DNA of 64,000 nt from Boesenbergia rotunda (lineage: Eukaryota; Streptophyta; Magnoliopsida; Zingiberales; Zingiberaceae). Position numbers and translations under genes: made by a program. The stretch covers positions 30,839-94,838 of the forward strand of contig JAGFNQ010000831.1 of assembly GCA_024364735.1 (NCBI GenBank), given 5' to 3'. The notes beneath the pieces are model-generated. The model had not been told where the DNA came from and did no database searches. It saw only the letters and a program-made list of their open reading frames with translations. Below, piece after piece: positions 32,811-42,957 of this stretch (position 1 is the first letter of the stretch; each line of letters begins with the position of its first letter).

Positions 32811-33144
32811 TGCTTTGAACTGTCCAAGCCGGCAGCTTCACGTACTCGGCTTAGTTCCGATCACCAAACTCTTTGTCGAGGGCTTCGAGTGGCCAACACT
32901 TAGAGACTCTCGCGCTCTAGTGACTAACCTAATCGCTCATGAAGCTGAATGGATTGATTGTTTTCTCACCCGAGTCATTCTCGTTGATAATCGCTCGAGC
33001 TATTAGCATTCGAGAGTAAAGAAAGGCACATCCGAGAAAACTTGAACAAAAGAGAGATTATATTAAAAAAGGCAAGAACGTTACAAAATTTGAGGCAGGT
33101 CACCTCTACAAGATGACAGAAATAGAAAGACAAAAGCTCGACCC
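32811..33144 (+). other. Element X spacer between the repeat zone and the antisense gene
   Basis: No gene or clear repeat was recognised. The stretch corresponds in position to 25871-26913 of element Y but is shorter. Confidence 0.45.
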
Positions 33145-35352
33145 TCATTTGAAGGGAACCATCTCAGGCATGTTCTGAGACATGCCCGATAGCTTGACTA
33201 TTGAAGGGGGCAAGTCGGAGGCTATGTGTCTGCCTTGCCTGAGCTGCTCGAACGTGTTGAGCATTTGATGATTCAACATGGTTCGAAGCCGCTGGGAAAC
33301 CTGCTGGTTGAACTCCGCAGAGTTGATATACTCAACTCTACGAGCATCCCACCAGCCGGCTTCCCCCTCCTTGTAGGAGCACAGCTCCTCCAGCTCCGCC
33401 TGGGTTGCCTCCCACTTGGCCTTCTCGGCCCTCAGACGCTCGAGCTCCTCCTTTTGATAATTCAGTTCTTGGTCCCAGGAGGTCAGCTCGGTCATCAGCT
33501 CCTCCGCCCGCTTCGCCTGGGCCGCCGCCTCTTCTTCCTGGGCCTTGAGCTGGGACTTGAGGGACTCGGCAATTGTAGACAACTCCAGGAGATCGGCTTT
33601 GGTTAGCTTGCCAAGCGTCTTCGCCTGGAGGGCCCAAGCCTTTCGCTCAGTGTACTCTAAATTGGAGATTCGGAGGTTTGACTGAGCAGAGGCCAAGTCC
33701 GTCATCTCGGCCTGACTACGGGCGACCCCCAGCTGCTCTTCAGAATGAGCTAGCCGGTCCTGCAGGGCAGCGACCTCGGCTCGTAGGTCGCTCAGTGTGG
33801 ACTCGCTGGAGACAAGTTGTGTATGCTTGAGGCGGGTCTCCAGGAATTCCACCCGTTGCTCGGCTCTCTCTCAGGCCGAAGAGTGAGTCAGGAGCACCAT
33901 AGAGAGGCTATGGCAGGACCCCCAGAATTACAAGAAAGAAAAGGGCATAAGACCCTAAAACTAGCAAGTAAAAAGGAAAAGTTGATCCTAGATATACCTG
34001 CATGGCCTCGAGGAAAAAAGAGTCCGCCTTGCTACTGGACCCCCGATAGTAGGACCCCTCGAGTCCTTGAAGATAGTGGTCAGCTACCGTCCCATACATG
34101 CGCAGCTCTTGTAGCCGGTCAAGCAGCTCACCCCGTGGCACGCCTAGACGACAGTCAGATAGGGTGGCACTTGAAGGTGCATCATCGGCCGATTGATTTG
34201 ACCTTCGACCGGCAGAGAACCCGACCTCTCTGGCAGGGGGAGGTATGGTGTGTCCGAGGAGACCGAGGGGGCTATTACAGGGACCAGAGTAGAGGTCGTC
34301 TGGGGGGCTCGCGAGTCGGGGGACGCCTTCTTCTTCTTCCTCTTCTTCAGGCGTTTGCTGGAAGAAGGCCGAGACGAGTCTCCCATCGGGGAAGAAGCCC
34401 GTCGACGCTTGGAGGGGGCAGGCTACTTGACCGTTGCTGGAGGTGTCGTCTCAGAGCCGGGGGTTGCAGGCGTCTGCTTTGGGACGGTCTAAGCCGGGTC
34501 TAACGGAGCAGCCTCAGTCGGGGCGCCCTCCTCAATTAGGGCACCCTCCTGCTCCCGTAGTTGGGCGGCAACCCGAGCCTCCAACTCGGCATCATCCAGA
34601 CCAAAGCCTTCCTCTAAGGTTGCCGCCAGCATGGTCGTGGCTGCAAGAATAATGTGATCTTAGCCAGAACTAAAAATTGTTCAAAGGAAGTATCACAATA
34701 CTTACCGAAGGAGGTTGACCGTGGAATCGGCACGGGGCTGAGGCCGAAGGTGGAAAGGAGCTCCTCCTTCAGCAAGTTCACTCCGTGGAAGTGCCTACTG
34801 CCGAGCTTGGACAGCGCCGACTGGTAGGCCGTGGAAGTGCGATAATACTTAGAAAGGGGAGGGGAAGACGGAAGATCCTCGACCCAGGCCGTGGGCCTGC
34901 TCGGGGTCGGGGTAGGCTTGACAAAAAAAAGTAGCATTCCTTACATCCTTTGTTAGAGGATGGGAGTTTCGCTAGAAGGAAGTTTTGGCTCGAGCTTGAA
35001 AAAAGAAGTCGCCCGGCTCCTATTTTTTAGGATAGAAAAAGTAATGGAAAATCTCGGGTTGAAGGGGTACTCGGTACAAGGAGAAAATGATAACCGAGCC
35101 GCACATCAAACGGATGGCGTTCGAGGCTAGTTGAGATAAGGGTATGCGGAAATATGTATAGACAGACGAGATGAAAGGATGGATGGGGAAACGGAGACCG
35201 GCCTGTAGGTGGTCTTGGGACAGTGTAATGAAACCGGAGGGGGCGGAATCGGGTCGGTCAGTCAACTTGGGCAAACGAAGTCGATGGTTGGAAGGGATTT
35301 GGTAGTCAGATTGAAGTTGGTCGAGGTCGTGAGAATGGAGGTCAGTTACCAT
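33145..35352 (-). pseudogene. Antisense gene of element X: Transposase_28-like domain, basic region, coiled coil
   Basis: This is the homologue of the Y antisense gene. Exon 1 (35352-34706) begins MVTDLHSHDLDQLQSDYQIP and holds LQAGLRFPIHPFISSVYTYF, RLMCGSVIIFSLY and IFHYFFYPKK. A stop near 35020 interrupts it, then it reads on to PRSTSFG. Intron 1 is 34705-34641 (GTAAGT...TTGCAG). Exon 2 (34640-33998) has LEEGFGLDDAELEAR, then SSKRLKKRKKKKASPDS, a strong nuclear localisation-like stretch. Intron 2 is 33997-33908. Exon 3 (33907-33145) is a long coiled coil (SDLRAEVAALQDRLAHSEEQ) ending FNQQVSQRLRTMLNHQ...LPPSIVKLSGM. Three or so stops and a solo LTR at 35358, next to the start, inactivate it. 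Biochemical role is unknown. Antisense accessory genes are known from some Tat elements such as Grande. Confidence 0.72.
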
Positions 35353-35357
35353 GGTAG

Positions 35358-36502
35358 TGTAAGATCTTGTACGTTTGCTAGAGGGGGGTGAATAGCAACT
35401 TTTGAATTCTTTCTCTACAAGAAGGTTAGCACAATATAAATAATATAATGAAAAACAACAAATCCAATGCTAACACCTTCGTTTACTTGGTATCCACCTC
35501 CGAGAAGTGACTAATCCAAGAATCCTTCGGTGAATCACTCCCCGGATACCCTCCGGCTAGCCATTGTCGCTCCTTGTGGGTGGAGAAACCTCACCACAAC
35601 ACCTCGACAATATCTGAGCTTTTAGACTACTATTTGGCTCTTACCCAAAGCCAAATTCGTCAAAGATCCCAGCCAAAATGAAGCCCCTTTTCAATAGTAC
35701 TTACTTCTATTTAGCCGTTACCAGTCGACTGACCCCACTCAAATTCGATTGTTGGCACCCAACGTTTGAATTCTGGGTGCTACCAGTCGACTGTTTCCAG
35801 TGTAGTCGACTGTTTCCAATGCAGTCGACTGGTCCAGGGTCAGAAGCCTACAGTGAGTTTCTGTCTTTGCTGGCAGTCGACTGTTATATTCCCAGTCAAC
35901 TGCCCAGCTTATACAAACACTCATCCTCACTTCAACGACCCTCCTCTACGCGTGCCTTCAGGTACACTCCCTTGGCCTTGCCCCTTGAAGTCCTCTTCCA
36001 CCGGCTATCGTCCCTCGGATGCGCATACAAGCCTTCCCTTGGCTTGCCTCCATGCCACCCTTCACGTGTGCCCTTTGAAGTCCACTTCTCGGCTTGCCCT
36101 TGGAGTCCTCCTCCCTCGGCTCTCGTCCCTTCATGACTCAGCTGACTCTTCACTAGCAGCCTTGACTGTTGCCTTTGCGGCCTCTTCGTCTTCGGCCCTC
36201 GTCCCTCGGATGCACACAAGCCTCCAGCTTGTCTCCATGTTATCTTTCACATACGCCTTGAAGTCCACGCCCCTCGGCTCATCATCCCAACTATCCAAGG
36301 TCCCTTGAGTGCACACAAGCCTCCAGCTTGTCTTCATGCCACCCTTCACCATACCGAAGCCGTCTAGATAAGCTCATATGTGTAACCTGTACATCCTGCA
36401 CACTCACATACACATATTAAATATACAAGGGTAAACCTAACTTAAACCCTTTGCCCAAACATCAAAACACATGGTCACTCCAGACCATAGATTGACCCAA
36501 CA
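35358..36502 (-). mobile_element. Solo Copia-like LTR with target duplication GGTAG
   Basis: The insert runs TGTAAGATCTTG...GACCCAACA and is flanked by GGTAG at 35353-35357 and 36503-36507. On the minus strand it reads from TGTTGGGTC to a CACCCCCCTCTAGC end region, the usual Copia LTR orientation marks. No coding interior or second LTR is present, so it is a solo LTR (1145 bp). The frames 35678-36308 belong to it and are not credible genes. It contains a cluster of AGTCGACTG palindromes. Confidence 0.9.
35718..35915. repeat. CCAGTCGACTG palindrome cluster in the solo Copia-like LTR
   Basis: Six copies of (C)CAGTCGACTG or close variants lie in about 200 bp, some with CCAG on one side and TTTCCAGTG spacers. 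The same motif occurs in the chromovirus LTR at 16358. Confidence 0.85.
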
Positions 36503-36507
36503 GGTAG

Positions 36508-37133
36508 AATACCATGGCTCGAAGGGTGAAGCGGGAGACTCCATGGATTAGGGAGAAGGAAGAGAAACTAACCGAGGGGTAAAAGGTCGTCGGAGAAGAA
36601 GGCTGGAAGAGTGGAATCGTCGGATCCCTAGCAAAGCTCGAAGCAGTAGTAATTTGGGGCCAAAAGTAAAACGCGATGGTAAAAACTATGGGGTAAAAGG
36701 CCTATTTTTGGGTCCATCGAACGATACCGACCGTCCGATGACGAGCCGAAAAAAGGCGGGATCGAGCCAGGACCGTCCGATTAAGCCTGAGACGAGTACC
36801 GAAGCGACAGGGCACACGTGCGAGTCGGACATTCGCAAAGGCGAGTGGCAAACTCATCGTTGTTTGGGAGGCAAATGACCCGTGGACATGTGGCTCAGGC
36901 AATTAAAGCGACAATTAAGGAAAGATATGGGATGATTCGGCATGGAGCGAGAGGGAGAATTGAAGAGACAGGTGATGGGAATATTCGCCGGACAGGTGAA
37001 CTACTGATGTGTGGTCGACTGAGGAAATCGGCTATGACAGCGTGCCACTCGGATGTGTCAGGCCTGAGTAAGAATGACAGTCCAGTCAGTCGGACTCAGT
37101 GCCTCCTTCAACTAGACTCGAGGGGGATGCTTA
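36508..37133 (+). other. Element X region upstream of the antisense gene, ending in the polypurine tract
   Basis: The stretch contains no gene. It is the counterpart of 29221-29746 in Y and shares phrases such as AACGCGATGG/TAAAACGGCG and the end block GCCTCCTTCAACTAGACT. It finishes with CGAGGGGGATGC, the plus-strand primer, next to the LTR start at 37134. Confidence 0.65.
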
Positions 37134-37529
37134 TGATCCCGACCCAGGTTTATGGGCCTGGCCCATCTCGCGAGTGAGTAGGTCGGCCCTCCTAGCACGT
37201 CGTTAGCGAGGCCTAGGTCAAAAGCCTCCGTGGGCCCATCAAAGGGGCAAAGGGGTAGTTCAAGCAGCTGGTTCAGCCCAGACCGAGGAATAATTCTTGA
37301 GTCACTGGATGACTAAGCCCCAAGGTTTCACGAAGGCGTGCGTCCGAGTCAAAGGAAGCTCGACCGGTGCCCCAAAGTTCCCTTATAGTGAAGGCCCGAG
37401 TGGCGAAGGTGTCGAGCCTTCAGCCGATTCACTTCAGACCCAGCCGGGGTATTGCCACTCAGACACACCCTGACTCGAGAAGCATAGTTACTCTCGGTAA
37501 CTGTGGCCTTTGGGCCCGAGTTCATACCC

Positions 37530-37741
37530 AGCCCTCAGTCGGCATCAATACTACAAGCCCTCAATCGGCACCAATACTATAAGCCCTTAATTGGCATCAA
37601 TACTATAAACCCTCAGTCGACATCAATACTATTAGCCCTCAATCTGCATCAATACTATAAGCCCTTAGTCGGCATCAATACTATAAGCCCTCAGTCGGCA
37701 TAAATACTATAAACCCTCAGTCGGCATCAATACTATAAGTC
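37530..37741 (+). repeat. 26-bp minisatellite in the 3' LTR of X, eight units
   Basis: Eight consecutive units of GCCCTCAGTCGGCATCAATACTATAA type are present, two more than in the 5' LTR of the same element. Confidence 0.92.
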
Positions 37742-38073
37742 ATCAGCTGGCACTAGCATTTGAGGTTTTGTCGTGACTCATCCGAACAACCATTCCCTGA
37801 CACCGGACTAGCAGAAGGAGTACGGGGTCAGCGCAAACCTGATACCCTTCAGGTTCAAATCGCGAGTATCCCGCTGACGCCATGATCTCCCTGCCATACC
37901 CTGGCACCCCGTACTATGCTCGCCTATATCTGTGTCAGGCCAAGCGGCACCTGATTGCGCTCACCTTTAAGTTGACAGCGCCCCTTTCCTTATTCCGGTA
38001 TGCGACACAATACCCTGCCACCCTGGTCATGCCTTACCCTGTCCTCGTATACAACAAACAGGTGGCAGATAGG

Positions 38074-40608
38074 TGATGCCCTCAGAATAGCTGTCACGAA
38101 AGTGTGGGTCTCAAAATTTAGATATGTGTAAGCTGGAAACCCTTTTTTGCAATCAAAGAATGAAAACGTAGTAAAGGGCCACAGGTCGTATTTTTCCTAG
38201 GGCTAGTTGATGTTGTGTGATTCGAGCTTGTATTTATGTGTCATCAATATTTTTGGGTTTCAAATAAAATTGGGTTTGGTTTCAATTAGAAATGAAAATT
38301 CAATTAAAGAAAGAAGAGAATTAACTAGGCAAGTTTAAGCTAGGAAATGTCAACTCATGGCTCAAACAATGATAAACTTGATCAACCAAGACACTTAACC
38401 GAATTTTTAAAACGATTCTGCCAGCAAATGCAAAAGGATTCTACAAATCAGGTTGAAATTCAAGATCTACTACTCAAAACCAAAACATTCACTTGATATC
38501 ATATGCATGCCATGAGATAACTTGGCACGCAAGGGAAACAATTCATGTGCAAATATGAACTACAATTCAGAAATGATTCAATTTCTAATGCAACTGATTT
38601 CAATCACAGCGAGGCACTAGAAGATTGATTTAATCCTGATACTAAACAGTGCTAAGGCTGAACTTGATACAATTGCAGAATTCCAACAAACTTGGCACGC
38701 AAAAGAGAATTAATCAAAAACTGCTTCACAAATTCTGCTGCCTTTGCAGAAAATTGCCAACTTAGAATTCAGAGTTGAAGCTGGTCAATTAAGCTTAGAA
38801 AGCAAGGCTATTAGTGAATAAGTTTGCAAGAGTTGAAGGAAGAAATTTAGCATCCAAATGCAGCTCCAAATCAGACACGTTAAGGCAGAACAATGTGCAG
38901 AAATGCATGTACAATTCAGATGCAGGACAAACAATCAAGGCAAGCTGAAAGTAATTGCTCAAACTAGCGTTCAAATGGGATTTAGAAGAGCTAACGTTCC
39001 ATTGATGCAGCTTTAGAAATGATGAACCGAAACATTTCAAACAACAAGTCTGAAACTGTCAAATGCAGTAATGGATTTAGAATTTCAGAAACTGAATGAA
39101 GGGATGCAGCTACGAATTGATTGCAAAATCAAACAAAACAATTGATATTAATTTGCACAATCTAGTGTCAAACAAGATGTAGAAGATCTACGTTCACTTG
39201 ACCCAAACTACAAAAACTGAAACTGAAATTTTGCAGAACTTAAACTGAGACTGATACGCATGAGAAAAACAGGACATAAAACTGATACGCAGGAAAAGAA
39301 ATGGCACGCAAACAATTAAACATAAAAGAAACTGAAACTAAAAACTATTGTTCACTAAACGAGTTCCCTAGCTAATTACTTGCAGAATTTAAAACCTAAT
39401 TAAGGGTAGAAACAGTTCAAGAATGAAACTCAAACAGCTGATACGAAAATTCAGGAACAGAAAATGCAGAAATCGAAATTACAGCAATTTAACAGAAATT
39501 AACTAAAGAAACTATCATCAACCCCTTCTCTTAGCTCAAGAACTCCTTGTTCGTCACGCAAGGGTGAGCCTCGAACCCCTAAGCTCAACAAACCAATGGG
39601 AAAACTGAATCTGCGAATCAAACCAACTCAGCTCTGCTCAAATCTGAAAACCCCTTCGATCTCCTCAATCTAGCTTTGTCCAATTGTTCTGATGGCTTGG
39701 GAATGATCCGAGCTTACCCGAGAACCCCTCCAGATAGCTCAGATTGATTAAGGATGGAACAAAACCAAATTCAAGGCAATCAATGGCAGAGTTGATGAGA
39801 CCTCAATCAGCTCTGTTCTTTGGCAATTTAGGGCTGGAAACTTCACGGCAACAGCTTCCCAAAGATCTGGAACTTGCTCTAAGATCGGAATTGATGGGTC
39901 ATGCCTTCAGATTGAAGAAACTAGCTGAAGAAAAACTAAGAACTGAAGAAGAAAATGTTGCGGCGAGGAAGACGCAACAAGGAGAAGCTGTGGCAAATTT
40001 TTGATTAAGTACTTGACAACGGACGGCACAGATTGATTTGAGGAAATCCAACGGATGATCTTCATCTGATCTGACCCAAACTTTCATGATGTTGATCAAG
40101 GGTCAGGATCTGTCTCGTGGTAGCTCGAATCCTCCAGATTTGCAACAGATGGCCCAGATCAACCTAATCTTTGAATGGACAGTCTAGAACCCTCCGAGCT
40201 TGATCCAATGGTTGAACGATCTCTGATTGGGATGAAACCTTCAGATCTTGATTAGAGTGCTTGATTAACCCTAGCCCTAGCTCGGATTGCCTCAGATGGT
40301 CCCAGATGACTCAAATCTAGCCGCTTTTGAATCGGACGGCCCAAATTAATCCGAAGCTTGATAACTCGATCCGGGTCCACTTCCGACTCAAGTTTGACCC
40401 AGTATGCCCTAGGTCCATGATCCTTTCATGCCTACAAAAATAGATCAAAAATTTAGTGGCCAAATAATTCAAATATGTACAGATTTGCAATTAAGTCCAA
40501 AATAAGAGCAAGTCCTAAAACCTAGGGTAAATTCACAATTAAGCAAGAAAAACATAGGTCAAACATGGATTTTAGCATCTGAAATAATCAATAAAATGGT
40601 ACTTATCA
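38074..40608 (-). mobile_element. Solo LTR of the Athila/Tat-like family with target duplication ATAGG
   Basis: The insert (2535 bp, TGATGCCC...TTATCA) is flanked by ATAGG at 38069-38073 and 40609-40613. Read on the minus strand it matches the LTR at 10869-13194 from TGATAAGTACCATTTT through AATACGACCTGTGGCCC to the end. No interior or second LTR exists, so it arose by LTR-LTR recombination. It lies inside the 3' LTR of X and so is younger than X. The frames at 38795-39040 and 39744-40099 are not genes. Confidence 0.93.
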
Positions 40609-41085
40609 ATAGGGCAGAAGATGTCAGCTTCCCTGGCTGTATAAGTCTCTCCACTCCGTATCCCCCAGGTACGCACGCAATAGTGTTTTTGCTACTGTTC
40701 TATTGCTTTCACTGCTCTTCCACCACCGGGGGCTGACTTGACCATCGGAGTGTTTTACCGGGGACTTTTTCCAATGGGTTCTAACAGTCTCTTTCTTGCA
40801 GATTCGCAGTCAACCATAGTAGTTCGTGATCTTCAGGAGACCGCATGTGCTCTTGGGAGTCCACCTCGCTTCGCGACAGGATCAGATTATTTTATCCATT
40901 TATGTATTCTTGCTTTATTTACTTACTATGTTTTACTAATCATATAGCCACATTAGATTTATGAGTCAAATTGTTTGACAATTTTGTTATTATTTAAGAC
41001 TTGTATTTGTATTAATATTTTGTTATATTATTTACAACTATTTTGAAGGTATTAGCTCGTTGTTGGTTGATTAGTTATAATAAGA

Positions 41086-41163
41086 ATGGACAAAGAATGG
41101 ATGTCAAAGGCTAGGCTATCACATTTCATTGATTTACATAATTCTACAATTCATTATATATGA
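41086..41163 (+). pseudogene. Fragment resembling the CACTA transposase N-terminus
   Basis: MDKEWMSKARLS is followed by a stop after 25 residues. The MDK-W-(M/I)-K-R-S pattern is typical of the transposase-associated domain start. Too short for certainty. Confidence 0.4.
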
Positions 41164-41639
41164 TAGTTTGTCTCATTCACTAATATGGCTTATATTATTT
41201 AACACATAATTTCTAATATCAAATTTTTGTTTTGATGTAGTATTAAATCATAGTTAAAGAGCTTGAGAAGTTGAGCCCAACGAAAGGTGTCATAATGATG
41301 CCGGTGAAGGATGTTTTGCAAAACTTAGTTGATGATGATCTTGTTAATTATTAGACACTTCTGTAAGTTCATTTTTCTTCATATAATCCAATAAGGATTT
41401 TGCTTTTGTATAAACTTAATATAGATATAAAGTTAATTTGAGGATTATGCGTCCATATTTGTTGTTTGGATAATATGAAGTTGTATCTTTTGCTAAATAG
41501 TTATATTTTAAAAAAGATTATGGATGCTTATCTTTTTTATTTGTGGATATTCATATTTACTGTTTGTAAAGTTTGTGGAAATTTTATGTATATTTTGGTA
41601 AAATAATTATATTTTAAAAAATACAACACTTTCTATCCA

Positions 41640-42050
41640 TTCAAAAAATGTCTTATTTGTTAACAAAGACAACGGTTTTTAAACGTCGTAAAAACTTTGT
41701 CCTTGCAGAAAACGACGACACTTTTTAAGCGTTGAAAAAGCTTTGCCTTGGTAAAAAATGACAACGCTTTTTAGACGTTGCAAAAGTGTTGTTCTGGCAA
41801 AACATGACAACATTTGTTAAGCGTTGCAAAAGCATGATCTTTGCAAAAATCAACAATGTTATTTAAGTGTTGCAAAAGCGTTGTCTTTATAAAAAAATGA
41901 CAATGTTTTTTAAGCATTGTAAAAGCGTTGTCTTTGCACAAAACGATAATGCTTTTTAAGCGTTGTCTTTGAGCGGACTTTTAACAATAGTGCTTTTAAC
42001 AACGCAATTTAAGTCACATAGACAACGCATAAAAAGCGTTGTCTTTTAGT
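41640..42050. repeat. Subterminal repeats of the CACTA remnant
   Basis: About eight copies of a motif around GACAACGCTTTTTAAGCGTTG, in both orientations, are spaced 20-60 bases apart up to the terminus. Such arrays are the binding region of CACTA transposase accessory proteins. Confidence 0.75.
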
Positions 42051-42067
42051 TTTACTTTCTTGTAGTG

Positions 42068-42758
42068 AGGACAATCGACGACTTGGGCATCCTCTTCGAT
42101 TTGGGTGAGATGTGTCTTATAATCCTGCCCAACAAGACAAATCTCAATGTGAGAGACCTAAGAGGAGTAGTTCTTACCATCCAACTGCTCGAAAGAGAGC
42201 AGTGTAGTGATATGGTTGGTAATGATTGAGATATCTGGCTTTGGAGTGTCAGAGATAGCTATTGATCAGTTTTGGATTGTTGAGAGATTGTTGACGTCAG
42301 GAATAAGTGCCGAAATACGCACGCAACGGAGGAGCCTTCGGCATTCGACGGAGGAAAGCACACTGCTGAGAACAACACGCGACGTGCGACGACGTGCAGG
42401 AAGAAGCCTTCAGCGCACCTGAAGATGGAGGTCTTGAATCGAGGAAGAAAAGGAACGGTTGTCTTGCACGAGCAGGTCGTGGGCATCTACATGATCGAGT
42501 GCAAAGAGAACGCGATCACATGTGGAGAGCGATGCATTGCCGAAGCTCGCAACGCATGCAGGTGAAAAACAACAGCTTTAGCTTCTCTGGAGAATAGTAG
42601 AGTCACGTGTAGGAGAAGAAGAACAACAGCGTCGCGTAGAGAGAGGGGAAAAGGGAAATCGCGAGAGAGAAAAAAAAAAGAAATGGATCGGCCAGGATTT
42701 AGGGCAAAAGAGAAATTCAAGGTAAAGGAAAAACTTAAACCTTGTGCTCTGATACCAT
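42068..42758 (-). other. Interior fragment and primer site of a short-LTR retroelement (reverse)
   Basis: Read on the minus strand, the LTR end at 42759 is followed by TGGTATCAGAGCACAAGG (42741-42757), a textbook initiator tRNA-Met primer site. The roughly 650 bp beyond has no intact gag; the frames there show no recognised domain. It ends abruptly at the CACTA terminus. Confidence 0.65.
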
Positions 42759-42957
42759 GTTAAAGAATTTCTTTTATCAAATATTACAAGAAATAAGTAC
42801 TATTTATATACAAAGTTAGGACATATTCTAAGAAATAATTAGAACTCTATTCTAGAAAATAAATTAGGATTCTATTCTAAGGACTAATTTATATTTTAGG
42901 TAAAATACAAATTAGGATAGATCAAATTATCCCTATCATATTTACAATATTCTAATA
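42759..42957 (-). repeat. Short LTR (about 200 bp) next to a tRNA-Met primer site
   Basis: On the minus strand it starts TATTAGAATATTGTAAATATG (probably from TGTTAG) and ends TTCTTTAACA, directly before the primer site. It includes a TATATAAATAG box near 42800. The size suggests a small-LTR Copia or TRIM-like element; only this LTR is present. Confidence 0.65.

Larger units (their letters stand above)
30907..40884 (+). mobile_element. Element X: non-autonomous Tat-type LTR retrotransposon with target duplication GATTA
   Basis: Two LTRs of one family (30907-32085 and 37134-40884, the second enlarged by a nested insertion) bound an interior of 5.0 kb. GATTA occurs at 30902-30906 and again at 40885-40889, the expected 5-bp target duplication, so this is an intact insertion. 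The interior has a primer site, a gag stub, a degenerate repeat zone, the antisense gene (split by a solo LTR) and a polypurine tract. Protease, RT, RNase H and integrase are all missing, so the element must have moved with enzymes from a relative, or lost pol after or during its last mobilisation. Confidence 0.9.
37134..40884 (+). repeat. 3' LTR of element X, split by a nested solo LTR
   Basis: The LTR begins TGATCCCGACCCAGG and ends CGCGACAGGATCA. Without the nested insert (38074-40608 plus 5-bp duplication) it is about 1211 bp, close to the 1179 bp of the 5' LTR. The main length difference is in the 26-bp minisatellite. The two LTRs differ at scattered positions, so insertion was not very recent. 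Confidence 0.92.
40885..42067 (+). mobile_element. Right part of a CACTA (En/Spm)-type transposon
   Basis: The segment ends in CTTTCTTGTAGTG, the reverse complement of the CACTACAAGAAAG terminus of plant CACTA elements. Subterminal repeats precede it (41640-42050). At 41086 a short frame reads MDKEWMSKARLSHFIDLHN, which resembles the N-terminal transposase-associated domain of CACTA transposases, but it stops after 25 codons. Together with 30351-30906 (before X inserted) it may be a short non-autonomous derivative. The left terminus was not found. Confidence 0.6.

Noticed and set aside
35678..36308. Two frames of 152 and 180 residues
   Set aside because: They lie inside a solo LTR with a perfect target duplication and have low-complexity Ser/Pro/Leu composition.
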